A stretch of 53,709 bases of DNA from CAZMGD01 sp964565705 (GTDB lineage Bacteria > Actinomycetota > Acidimicrobiia > Acidimicrobiales > Ilumatobacteraceae). Shown in pieces: positions 32,051 through 40,900 of this stretch. Position 1 is the stretch's first letter. The number at the start of each line of letters is the position of its first letter. The translations under genes were made by a program, and so were the position numbers. Location of the stretch: contig CAZMGD010000015.1 of the NCBI GenBank assembly GCA_964565705.1, forward strand, positions 1 through 53,709. The letters run 5' to 3'. A model generated the notes under the pieces. That model did not search any database and was not told the origin of the DNA. It worked only from the letters and a program-made list of their open reading frames with translations.

Positions 32051-32358
32051 CCGAGCCGCGCCTGGCAGTCGATGCACGTCGTCGCGTCCGGGAGCGCTTC
32101 GAGACGCTCGGCCCCGATCGCTGCACCGCACTCGCGGCAGACGCCATAGTCGCCGCTGCGCACCCGCTCGAGCGCACGGCGGGCCTCGTCGGCGGCGAGC
32201 CGAGCGTTCTGCAGCAGCAGGCGCACCCCGTCGCGATCCTCCTGGATCATCCCCGGATCGGCGAGCGCGGCCGCGTCCTCTCGCTCGAGACGGCGCACCT
32301 TCTCCTCGAGCTGGGCGAGCTCGTCGGCCAGCGGGGCATCCTGCGGGGAGTTCGGCAT
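32047..32358 (-). CDS. DksA/TraR-type zinc-finger protein
   Basis: A 103-residue protein: an N-terminal coiled coil (LADELAQLEEKVRRLERED...) followed by CRECGAAIG and CIDCQ, a four-Cys zinc finger. Such proteins bind the RNA polymerase secondary channel. In actinobacteria the close relatives act in stress or rRNA control (CarD/RbpA functions are separate). It is the first gene of a coupled pair with gdhA. TAGCGT six bases before the ATG implies a leaderless message. Confidence 0.85.
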   Translation of the reverse strand: MPNSPQDAPLADELAQLEEKVRRLEREDAAALADPGMIQEDRDGVRLLLQNARLAADEARRALERVRSGDYGVCRECGAAIGAERLEALPDATTCIDCQARLG

Positions 32359-32364
32359 GACCGC

Positions 32365-32370
32365 ACGCTA
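32365..32370 (-). promoter_or_regulatory. -10 box of the DksA-like/gdhA operon
   Basis: The minus strand reads TAGCGT, six bases, ATG. The transcript should start at or near the A of the start codon. The -35 is weak (GACGGT-like at 17 bases). Confidence 0.45.
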
Positions 32371-32410
32371 GACATCCGAGCGCTCCCACCGTCGCGATGA
32401 CAGCGGTGCT

Positions 32411-33526
32411 TCAGTCGCGGGCCACCCAGAACAGCACGGCCGGCTCGGGGCGGAGGTTCGTCCACCGCCGGATCGTGCTCGTGGTGGCGATCAGGCAGTC
32501 GCCGGCGCGCAACACCGGCGTGTCGTCGCGGACGTCGACGCTCACCAGACCGCTCGCCACGACCACCAACTCTGCGCCAGGGTGTTGCACCGGCGGGCTG
32601 CCGGTCTCGCCGGGTTCGAGCGCGACGCGGAAGCACCGCAACCCGGCGGCGGCATCGGTCAGCAGCCCGGCCGTGCGGGCGTCACCGACGTCGTTGCGGT
32701 AGCGGGCCAGCCGGTATCCAGGTGGCGTCCTGCCCTCGACCAGACGGTCGAGGCTGACGTCGAGGCGGTCGGCGAGCACGATCAAGGTGTCGACCGACAG
32801 CCCTCGGGTGCCCGACTCGGCTTGCGAGATCGCGCTCGCGCTGATGCCGGCGACCGCACCGAGTTGCGCCTGTGTCATGCCGAGGTCGGCGCGCAGCGCG
32901 CGCAGCCCGCGAGCCAGCCGTCCGCTGGCCGGATCGGCCACGATCTCGACGTCCGCGCCCACCAGGTTCGCCCGATGCGACGAGCCGTGCACGGTGGCGG
33001 GATGTCCTTCCGCCTTGAGCACGCGCAGCTCGCCGGCGTCGAGCTCGAGCAGGCACTGCGTGACCTGACGCATCTCCTCGATCAGCGCCGCCGGTGCTCC
33101 GGGCGCGAGGCGCCAGTACGTCACCGCCCCGGCCTGCAGCATCGCCGGGCACGTCCGCACGAAGAAGCGCGCTGCCTCGCCCGCGCCCCAACGCCGGACC
33201 AGCAGCCCGAAGTCGTCGACGAGGATGCGCATGCCGCGCGGCGACCGCATCGCCCGCTCCAGCTCGTCGGCGAGCGCGGCGGCGCCGGCCAGGTGTGAGC
33301 CCGCACTCGCGTCGAGCACGATGACGCCCCGAGGTTGCGCGCGCGACAGCTGCGACCGGTTGGCGGCGACGACGAGGCCCGCCCGTTCCCGGGCCCCCTC
33401 GATGAACCGGGCTTCGATCGAGCGGTACACGTCGGTCCGCGTCGTGAGCCACACCGCGTTGTCACCGGGTGCCCAGCCCCCTCCCAGCAGGTCGTCGAGC
33501 CCCGGTACTCCCGATCGCACCAGCAC
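32411..33526 (-). CDS. Pseudo-KaiC / XRE helix-turn-helix / cupin regulator
   Basis: This 371-residue protein has three parts. Residues ~4-190 resemble a KaiC/RecA-like domain (SGVPGLDDLLGGGWAPGDN), including a VLDASAG strand and a Walker-B-like ILVDDFGLL. The P-loop is gone: TTRTDVYRS stands where GxPGTGKT should be. Residues 205-262 are an XRE helix-turn-helix (LGMTQAQLGAVAGISASAIS). Residues ~295-371 are a cupin. GTG 33526 is chosen because TAACAT lies 7 bases upstream (leaderless); GTG 33520 is an alternative. It probably represses itself and perhaps the divergent dioxygenase. Confidence 0.75.
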   Translation of the reverse strand: MLVRSGVPGLDDLLGGGWAPGDNAVWLTTRTDVYRSIEARFIEGARERAGLVVAANRSQLSRAQPRGVIVLDASAGSHLAGAAALADELERAMRSPRGMRILVDDFGLLVRRWGAGEAARFFVRTCPAMLQAGAVTYWRLAPGAPAALIEEMRQVTQCLLELDAGELRVLKAEGHPATVHGSSHRANLVGADVEIVADPASGRLARGLRALRADLGMTQAQLGAVAGISASAISQAESGTRGLSVDTLIVLADRLDVSLDRLVEGRTPPGYRLARYRNDVGDARTAGLLTDAAAGLRCFRVALEPGETGSPPVQHPGAELVVVASGLVSVDVRDDTPVLRAGDCLIATTSTIRRWTNLRPEPAVLFWVARD

Positions 33527-33533
33527 ACCCCGG

Positions 33534-33550
33534 ATGTTAGCGACGCTTAC
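33534..33550 (-). promoter_or_regulatory. Promoter -10 overlapped by inverted-repeat operator
   Basis: TAACAT (33539-33534 on the minus strand) is the -10 of the XRE gene. It overlaps GTTAGCG-A-CGCTTAC (33536-33550), an inverted repeat with six of seven arm bases matched. A helix-turn-helix dimer bound there would block its own promoter. Confidence 0.5.
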
Positions 33551-33610
33551 GTGCCCGCGTGGCGCCCCGCTTCTCAGGGGAAGCCCAGGATCGCGCGACA
33601 GGCTCACGGC

Positions 33611-34585
33611 ATGTTCCTGAGCAACGAACCAATCTCGCGCCGGCGTCTCCTCGCCCTCGGCAGCACCGTGGTCGGAGGTGCCGTCGTCCTCGTCGCCTGT
33701 GGTGGCGACGACACCGGCGCCAGCACGACGACCGCCGGCTCGGCGTCGACCTCCACCTCGGGTGCAGCGTCGACGACGGTGGCCGGCTCGGGCGCGACCA
33801 CGCCCAGCACCGCGGCATCCAGCAGCACATCGTCGACCGTCGCCTCGAGCCTGTCGACCGGCACACCACCGACCACGGCCTTCGCTGGCGCCGACTTCGC
33901 CGACCTCAGCGCGTGCCGCCTGCTGCCCGAGCTCACACAGGGCCCGTACCCCACGCTGCAGCAGATCGAGCGCCGCGACGTCACCGAGGGGCACGACGGA
34001 CTGCCGCTGCGCGTCGGCATCCAGGTCGTCGACGAGACCTGCCAACCGATCGAGGGCGCGGTCGTCGAGATCTGGCACTGCGACGTCGACGGTGACTACT
34101 CGGCCTACGCGGACGGGTACACGGCCGACGACGCCGGTGAGGGCACCACGTTCCTGCGCGGGTTCCAGACCTCGAACGCGGACGGGATCGTCGAGTTCCT
34201 CACCGTCTACCCCGGCTGGTACACGGGCCGGGCGATCCACATCCACAGCAAGGTGCACATCGACGACACCACCGTGCTGACCACGCAGTACCTGTTCGAC
34301 GACGATCTCAACGCGCAGGTCATGACGACCGAGCCCTACGCCGCCTACGGACAGCCCGACACCACCAACGGGACCGATGGCGTGACCCGGGGCGACGGGG
34401 AGGCCGACGGCCTCCTGTTCAGCGTGTCCGACGACGCCGCCATCGCGGGCAAGCGCGCACTGATCGTCGTCGGCGTCGACCCGGCGGCGACCTCGACCGA
34501 GGGCGGCATGCCTGGCGGCGGCGGCCCGGGCGGCAGTCCCGGCGGCCCGCCGCCGAGCGGCAGCGGACCCACCCCTCGTCCCTGA
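33611..34585 (+). CDS. Tat-exported intradiol dioxygenase-like lipoprotein
   Basis: A 324-residue protein. A twin-arginine signal SRRRLLALGS (9-18) leads into a lipobox LVAC (Cys30). A Ser/Thr/Ala-rich linker covers ~31-90. The intradiol dioxygenase fold follows with Tyr113 (TQGPYP), Tyr200/Tyr204 and His210/His212 (RAIHIHSKVH) as iron ligands. The tail is Gly/Pro-rich. Intradiol enzymes are normally cytoplasmic; the Tat/lipoprotein form is known for a secreted clade. It is likely an Fe(III) enzyme attacking catechols outside the cell. Confidence 0.85.
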   Translation: MFLSNEPISRRRLLALGSTVVGGAVVLVACGGDDTGASTTTAGSASTSTSGAASTTVAGSGATTPSTAASSSTSSTVASSLSTGTPPTTAFAGADFADLSACRLLPELTQGPYPTLQQIERRDVTEGHDGLPLRVGIQVVDETCQPIEGAVVEIWHCDVDGDYSAYADGYTADDAGEGTTFLRGFQTSNADGIVEFLTVYPGWYTGRAIHIHSKVHIDDTTVLTTQYLFDDDLNAQVMTTEPYAAYGQPDTTNGTDGVTRGDGEADGLLFSVSDDAAIAGKRALIVVGVDPAATSTEGGMPGGGGPGGSPGGPPPSGSGPTPRP

Positions 34586-34612
34586 GGGCTCAGGTGCCGG
34601 GCACGCTGACCG

Positions 34613-35068
34613 TCAGAAGAAGATCCGGCCGCCGTTGAAGCGCCAGCGGATGAACAGCACCTTGATCGGGCCGAGCACGAAGAGCCACATGATGATCCAG
34701 GTCGGGATGATGTGCCAGAGGTACGTCGAGAGCGTGGCGACATCGCTGGACGGGCCGATCCACTTGAACACCCACCAGGCCAGGATCGCCTCCGGGATCA
34801 GCTCCAGCATGAAGAACATGGCTGGCCAGTCCTTCTCCCATCGGCAGAGTTGCAAGAGGTAGTAGATCGGCTCCCAGAGCACGAGCCCGAGCACGAGGAT
34901 GATCGCCAGCACGCTCAACGTCACCGGGTAGAGATCGGCGGCGACGCTGCCGTCCGCGTCGTCGCGGTTGCCCGGCAGGAACGGCGTGACGATCAGGGTC
35001 CAGGGCAGGGCCACGAACAGCACGAGGAACACCCGCGTCTGCAGCCGGCCGATGAAGGTCGGGATCAC
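34613..35068 (-). CDS. Four-helix membrane protein, partner of the flavoprotein
   Basis: A 151-residue protein with four hydrophobic segments (~11-28, 47-66, 84-104, 116-137), aromatic-rich and ending WRFNGGRIFF. The GTG start overlaps the flavoprotein stop (GTGA), so it is coupled. I do not recognise the family. It lacks obvious haem-His pairs. It probably tethers or receives electrons from the flavoprotein (inference). Confidence 0.65.
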   Translation of the reverse strand: MIPTFIGRLQTRVFLVLFVALPWTLIVTPFLPGNRDDADGSVAADLYPVTLSVLAIILVLGLVLWEPIYYLLQLCRWEKDWPAMFFMLELIPEAILAWWVFKWIGPSSDVATLSTYLWHIIPTWIIMWLFVLGPIKVLFIRWRFNGGRIFF

Positions 35069-36648
35069 TTGGCGATCTCCTTGTGTCGCATCCACTTCCA
35101 CCAGTTGGAGAGCGACCGGCCGGGGCCGATCTTCTTGCCGAAGCCCACCGAGGCCAGGTCGTCGGCGATGTGCTGGGCGGTGAACTGCAGGCCGAGGAAC
35201 GTGTCGACGCCCTGGAAGTACCCGCCGTAGGTCGCCGAGCCCGAGGCGTACATCCGGCCTTGCCCGCTGCGCGCGTTGCGGACCTCGGAGCTGATCTCGA
35301 CATCGACGCGCCCGAGCGGGTTGCGGCCGATGCCGGTGTGATCCAGCAGGTCGGCCCACACCCGGTGCTCGCGGATGTCGGCCTCGAGCCCGGTGCAGTC
35401 GATGATGAAATCTGCTTCGATCGCACCGCTGCCCCCGGACCGCTGCTTGATCTCGGTGATGATCGCCCCCGTCGGCGACGGGTACACGTTGGTGACCTCG
35501 CCCTGGAAGGTCGTGTACCAGCCCTCCTCGCGGGACTGCTTCATCTCCTTCAGCCAGAGCCTGCGGTACGGCGTGTGCGCCCCACCGGTGAGCTCGTAGA
35601 GGTGCTTGCGGGCGTCACCCTCGAGCTTCTGGAGTTGCGCGGTGTGCACGCCTCCCCACGCACTCTTCGGGGCGTTGAAGCCCTGGAACGCGAACCCGTG
35701 GGCACCGCGCCGGCGCGACAGGATCCACTTGTTGTGCTTGCCATCCACGTAGGTGCGGAAGAGGTGCAAGATCTGCGTCTGGGCACCCTTGTTCATCCGG
35801 TCCTCCATCAGCCGCTGCAGGATGCGCGACGCGACGATCCCGCCGCCGCGCACCAGCACCCGGCCGGGCCGCTGCATCAGCGCCTCGTACACCTGCTCGT
35901 GCGGCTCGTAGGCGTTGACGACCTGCGCCGCCCGAGCGGGATAGTCGGATCGGAACTTCTGCAGGTCGGGCAGGAACTTGAGGCCGGGATAGCCGAGCGA
36001 GAGGTGCACGTGCAGGCTGCGGTAGGCGACGCGCTTGGTCGCGCTCGTGCCGGGCGGCGGGGTGAGGATCGTGAAGTAGCCGCCGCCGGCGCGGCGTCGC
36101 ACCATGCGCACCTGCCCACGCACGAGCATGTCCTGATAGCTGATCCGCTTCATCTCGCGTTCGAGACCGGCGAAGACGGTGCCGGCGCGCGGCGTCCAGT
36201 AGTCCACGAAGACCGGCTCGGTCAGCACGCTCCAGATCGGAGCGAGGGTCTTTTCCTTGCGTGACTCGCGCAGCGCGTAGCTCGGGAACCCCCAGAGGCA
36301 GTCCGGCATGCCCTGGCTGTCCGACCGCAGCCGTTCTTGCCGCGGGACCTGCGACACGCGGGTCAGGTACTCGTAGGTCTGCCAAGGGACGTCGATGTTG
36401 GAGAGCACCCGGATCTGCGACGTCGGGACGCCGGCGACGCGCAGGTAGTCGGTCATGACGAACGAGCCCATGCCTCCGCCACAGGTGACGAAGGTGGTGT
36501 CGACGATGGGGATGCCAGCGCTGCTGACCATCTCATCGGTCCAGACGTCGGTGTCGAAGAGTTGCTGCGTCAGCTCTCCCGCCACACGAGCCGCTGGCTC
36601 GTCGGGCATGTCGACGACACTGGCGGGCATCGCGATCGTGTCAGCCAA
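35065..36648 (-). CDS. Putative FAD/NAD(P)-binding oxidoreductase
   Basis: A 527-residue protein. The first nucleotide fold is TFVTCGGGMGSFVM (52-65), the second RVLVRGGGIVASRIL (~263-277), and a late ATG-like motif is FIIDCTGLEAD. This resembles flavin monooxygenase/lysine-N-hydroxylase relatives. It starts with a TTG 7 bases after AAAGGAA. No signal peptide is seen. The reaction is unknown. It is divergent from IclR, and a CCCCTTtGCA-like motif stands before both genes, so IclR probably controls it. Confidence 0.65.
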   Translation of the reverse strand: MADTIAMPASVVDMPDEPAARVAGELTQQLFDTDVWTDEMVSSAGIPIVDTTFVTCGGGMGSFVMTDYLRVAGVPTSQIRVLSNIDVPWQTYEYLTRVSQVPRQERLRSDSQGMPDCLWGFPSYALRESRKEKTLAPIWSVLTEPVFVDYWTPRAGTVFAGLEREMKRISYQDMLVRGQVRMVRRRAGGGYFTILTPPPGTSATKRVAYRSLHVHLSLGYPGLKFLPDLQKFRSDYPARAAQVVNAYEPHEQVYEALMQRPGRVLVRGGGIVASRILQRLMEDRMNKGAQTQILHLFRTYVDGKHNKWILSRRRGAHGFAFQGFNAPKSAWGGVHTAQLQKLEGDARKHLYELTGGAHTPYRRLWLKEMKQSREEGWYTTFQGEVTNVYPSPTGAIITEIKQRSGGSGAIEADFIIDCTGLEADIREHRVWADLLDHTGIGRNPLGRVDVEISSEVRNARSGQGRMYASGSATYGGYFQGVDTFLGLQFTAQHIADDLASVGFGKKIGPGRSLSNWWKWMRHKEIAK

Positions 36649-36790
36649 TGGAGTTCCTTTCCCGAAAGTGCAAGGGGCGAACGCCCCGGACTCGCCCCGG
36701 TGTCACATGCGCCCGGCGGCACTCTAGTTGGGGCCCATGACGGCGCGGGGCGACCGAAGGTTTCACCCCGCCCGGAGCACCCGTCGATGT

Positions 36791-36824
36791 CCCCTTTGCA
36801 ATGTGGAAGGAGCCCTCGTACCGT
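36791..36824 (+). promoter_or_regulatory. IclR promoter and shared CCCCTT(T)GCA motif
   Basis: TTTGCA (36795-36800) and TACCGT (36819-36824) at 18-base spacing form a promoter whose start would fall just before ATG 36834. The -35 lies in CCCCTTTGCA; a copy (CCCCTTGCA) occurs inverted at 36669-36677, upstream of the divergent flavoprotein. This looks like an IclR operator pair. Confidence 0.5.
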
Positions 36825-36833
36825 GACCGTCGC

Positions 36834-37703
36834 ATGCCACGACCCGCCCTGTCCGCCGCGCGAGCCGTGGCGGTGCTCGACTTCCTCGCCGCCCACCCGC
36901 GCGACTCCTTCACCCTGTCGGACATCTCGGCGCGCCTCGACATCAACCTGGCATCGGCCCACTCGTTGCTCGCCGTGCTGGCCGACGCGGGGTACGTGGT
37001 GCGCAGCGGCCGGCAACGGACGTTCGGGCTCGGGCCGGCGGTGGTCGCGCTCGGCATGGCGGCGCTCGAGCGCCACACCGCGATCGACCTCGCTCGCGAC
37101 GCTGCCCGTCAGCTCGCCGCCGATCTCGCCCTCGAGGTCGCTGTGTCCGCGCCGGCCGGCGAGGACATCGTCTTCCTGGCCCGCGCCGGCGAGTTGCAAC
37201 CGCGTGGCATCCCGGTTCACGTCGGCCAGCGCGTGCCGCTCGCGCCACCGCTCGGATCGGTGTTCGTCGCCTGGACCGACGCCGCTGAGTGGCTGGCACG
37301 ATCCCAACGACCCGAGCAGCTCGCCGAGGTGCTCGTCGCCGTGCGCGGCCGTGGGTACTCGGTCGCGCTGGAGCTCGAGACCCGCCGAGCGCTCGGCTCG
37401 GCGTTGGAGGAGTTGGCGGACGCGCCGGCCGGTGGCGACCTGCACGACGCGGTCGCCGGCATCGTCTCCGATCTGGATCACAGCGACTACCAACTCCGGA
37501 CCATCGACCCCGCGGCCTCCTACGACGTGTCGATGATCGCCGCACCGGTGTTCGGGCCGGCGAGCGAGGTCGTGCTCGCGATCAGTCTCGTCGGATTCCC
37601 CACCCGCCTGCTCGGCGCGACGCTCACCGAGCACGGCGAGCGGCTGCGCGACGCAGCGCTCGTGGTCACCCGTCAGAGCGGCGGTCGCATCCCCACCGCG
37701 TGA
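36834..37703 (+). CDS. IclR-family transcriptional regulator
   Basis: A 289-residue regulator. The N-terminal winged helix (~1-65: ARAVAVLDFLAAHP..LSDISARLDINLASAHSLL) is followed by the GAF-like effector domain (~90-270). The start was placed at MPRPALS because the promoter overlaps the earlier ATG at 36801. It is likely to control the divergent flavoprotein/membrane pair in response to a small organic acid or aromatic. Confidence 0.87.
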   Translation: MPRPALSAARAVAVLDFLAAHPRDSFTLSDISARLDINLASAHSLLAVLADAGYVVRSGRQRTFGLGPAVVALGMAALERHTAIDLARDAARQLAADLALEVAVSAPAGEDIVFLARAGELQPRGIPVHVGQRVPLAPPLGSVFVAWTDAAEWLARSQRPEQLAEVLVAVRGRGYSVALELETRRALGSALEELADAPAGGDLHDAVAGIVSDLDHSDYQLRTIDPAASYDVSMIAAPVFGPASEVVLAISLVGFPTRLLGATLTEHGERLRDAALVVTRQSGGRIPTA

Positions 37704-37730
37704 TCAGCCATCGGCGTCGGGTGCGGCGAC

Positions 37731-37754
37731 CTCCCCGCGGTGGCGAGCGGGGAG
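37731..37754 (+). terminator. Hairpin terminator after IclR gene
   Basis: Perfect 8-base arms CTCCCCGC and GCGGGGAG with an 8-base loop, 28 bases after the IclR stop; no T-run. Confidence 0.6.
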
Positions 37755-37874
37755 ACGGCGTGTCATCGGGCACAGGTGGCGCGCGTCACGGCCGAATCGC
37801 TTGGAAGTTGCCGAGGAAACCTTCATGATGGGGAACGTTCTCCGGAGCACACCGATCCCCCAATCGGTTCCGGT

Positions 37875-37937
37875 GAGAGGTTTCGAACAAGGTCGCAGGC
37901 CTCCCCCAGGGCCTCCCTTGTCGAAACCGGCACTCTC
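37875..37937. repeat. Large imperfect inverted repeat between convergent genes
   Basis: GGTTTCGAACAAGG (37879-37892) pairs with CCTTGTCGAAACC (37916-37928), one base shorter. Outer GAGA/TCTC and inner AGGCC/GGCCT add to the stem. It lies between the stops of IclR and HrpA and may be a bidirectional terminator. The rest of 37755-37975 holds no gene that I can support. Confidence 0.5.
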
Positions 37938-37975
37938 GGTCCCCCAACCTGAGTGCCACGCGCCTCGACGCCGGT

Positions 37976-40900
37976 TCAGGCGAGACGGGCGAGCTCGCGC
38001 TCGATCCGCGCCACGCTGACGGGACCAGACGTCCCGAGCGACTGCGCGAACAGGCTGACCCGGAGCTCCTCGAGCGACCAGCCGAGCGCGACGACGTCGG
38101 GCCCGGAGGAACCGTTGCGTACCAGCTGCCCATACCTGCGCTCCAGATCTTGCACCTGCAACATCACCCGCCGATCCTTGGCGATGTCCGAGGAGACCTT
38201 GTCCAGCCGCCGAGCGATCCCCTGCACGTAGCGCTCGACGGCAGCGAGACGCTCGACGCCGGCGGTCGACACGAACCCCGGCCGCACCAGGCGATCGAGG
38301 TGGGAGCGAGCGTCCTCGACCACCGGCACCAGCGCCGCGGCGACCAGCCGATCGAGACGCTGGTGCAGTTCGACAGCGTCCGACACGATCGACGCTGCGC
38401 GGCGCACGGCGGCCGCCGACTCCGCACCGGCGCGCCGGCGCACTGCGTCGCGGCGGGCGTCGAAGTCGGACGCGTTCCAGACGTCACCACCCTCGTCGGC
38501 CAGGATCCGGTCGACGACAGCGGTCAGGCAGTCGTCCAGGAACGCACGCTGATCGAGACCGGCGCGAGAGATCGCCAGGCGAGAAGCATTGGACAGCTGC
38601 CGCTCCAGTTGGGTGACCAGCACGCCGGACTCCAGCACGAGCAGGCGGCGAACCCCGCCGCGCATCACCCGCCGTTGGAGCGCTCGCGAGCTGAACACGC
38701 GCAGCGACACCGACGATCCGTCGTCGACGAGCCCCGGGTACCCGCGCACGGTCACGTCGCCGCGCTCGGCCTCGACGACCGGCGGCAGGTCACCGACCTC
38801 CCACGTCGTCAGCCCGGTGCGCTCGACGCAGGGGAACGTCTCCAGCAGCGAGGCGCGGATCTCCCGCGACAGACCGCGGCGAATCGTGTGCAGATCCTTG
38901 CCCGCGGCCAGCACGGTGCCGTCGGGAGCGTGCACGACGAACGTGACCCGGAGGTGGTCGTCGACTCGGGACAGATCGACGTCGGCGGGCCGGACGCGCA
39001 CGCCGCCGACCTCGGTGACGGTCCGCGCCACCGCATCGGCAAACGGACCCTGCACGGGCCCGAGCCGATCGGTCACCGCTCGCGCGGTCTCGGCGAGCGG
39101 GATCAGCTGCCGGCGGATGTCCTTGGGGAGCGTGCGCACCACTTCCTCCACGAGCTGCGCTCGCGTCCCCTCGATGCCCCAGTCGAACTCGTCGGCGTCG
39201 ATCTGGTTCAACACCGCGACCGGGACGTGGACGGCGGTGCCGTCGAGATCGCTGCCCGGATCGAGCGCGTAGGTCACCTCCAACGACGCGTCACCGCTCG
39301 TCCACACCGGCGGGAACTGCTCGCCGTCGTCGGCCGCGGCGTCGAGTCCCAGCGCCTCCACGGTGAGGTCGAGCAGCGCCGGCGTGCGCGAGCGCGCGTC
39401 CCGCCACCAGCGGTCGAACTGGCGGGCCGAGCACACGTCGGGCGGAACCCGGTCGAGGAAGAACCGTTCGAGCCGCTCGTCGTCGGCGACGGCGAGCGGT
39501 GTGCGCACCCGGTCCTCCCACGCCCGGCGCTCCTGGAGGAAGGCCTGGTTGCGCTCGACGAACCGGTGGCGGGTCGCCCACTCGTTCAGCACCAGGGCGT
39601 GGCGCACGAACAGCTCGTGGGCCACCTCCTCGTCGATCCGGTGGTAGCCGATCCGCCGCCCGGCGACGATCGGCAGCCCGTAGAGCGTGACCCGCTCGGT
39701 CGTCGTCACGGTGCCGCGCGCGGGATCCCACTCCGGCTCGCCGTACGACCGTTTGACGAGGTGGTCGCCGAGCCGTTCGGCCCACTCCGGCTGCACCGCC
39801 GCTGCGACCCGTCCCCACAGCCGCGACGTCTCCACCAACTCGGCGGCGACGATCCAACGCGGCGGCTTCCTCGCCAGCACGGAACCGGGCACGATCGCGA
39901 ACCTCGCACCACGGGCGCCGCGGAACTCGCGCGTCTCGCGCTCGCGCACCCCGAGGTGGGACAGGAGGCCGGCGAGGATCGCCTGGTGCACTCGATCGGG
40001 GTGCGCCTCGCTCGTGCCCGGCCGGATGCCGAGGCGGCCGGCGGTCTGGCGCAGCTGGCTGTGCAGGTCCTGCCACTCGCGCACGCGGAGGTAGTGCAGG
40101 AACTCCGTGCGGCAGAGCTTTCGGAACTGGTTGCCCGACAGCGCTCGCTGCCGCTCGCGCAGGTGGTCCCAGAGCGCGACCGTGCCGAGGAAGTCGCTGC
40201 CCTCACGACGGAACCGGCGGTGCATCGCCGCCGCCTGCTCGCGCTGGTCGGTCGGCGTCTCGCGCACATCCTGGATCGACAGCGCGGCGGCGATCACGAG
40301 CACCTCGCGCACGCAGTCGAGGCGCTCGGCCTCCAGCACCATGCGGCCGAAGCGGGGGTCGATCGGCAACTGGGCCAGTCGCCGCCCGACCTGCGTCAGC
40401 CGTCCGGCGGCATCGAGCGCGCCGAGCTCCTCCAGCAGCGACAGCCCGTCGCGGATCGACCGCGCGTCCGGTGGGTCGAGGAACGGGAACGCGGCGACGT
40501 CGCCCAGCCCGAGTGCGGCCATCTGCAGGATCACCGAGGCCAGGCTGGTGCGGAGGATCTCGGGCTCGGTGAAGTCGGGTCGAGCCTCGAAGTCGGCCTC
40601 GCCGTACAGGCGGATGCAGATGCCCGGCGCGACGCGTCCGCAGCGACCGGCGCGCTGGTTCGCCGACGACTTGGCGACCGGTTCGATCGGCAGTCGTTGC
40701 ACTCGCAACCGGTGGCTGTAGCGGGAGATGCGGGCCTCGCCGGCGTCCACGACGTAGCGGACGCCGGGCACCGTGATCGAGGTCTCAGCGACGTTGGTGC
40801 TGAGCACCACGCGGCGGCCTGCATGCGGCTGGAACACGCGGTGCTGCTCGGCTGCCGACAGCCGGGCGTACAGCGCGACGACCTCGAGCCGGGGGATGTC

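Noticed and set aside
32411..34258. A 615-codon extended form of the pseudo-KaiC regulator
   Set aside because: The extra N-terminal part is antisense to the intradiol dioxygenase, and a -10 box stands just before GTG 33526.
33611..34585. Gly/Pro-rich C-terminus as evidence of a frameshift
   Set aside because: The frame stays open with normal third-position GC to a clear stop, and such tails are common in exported actinobacterial proteins.
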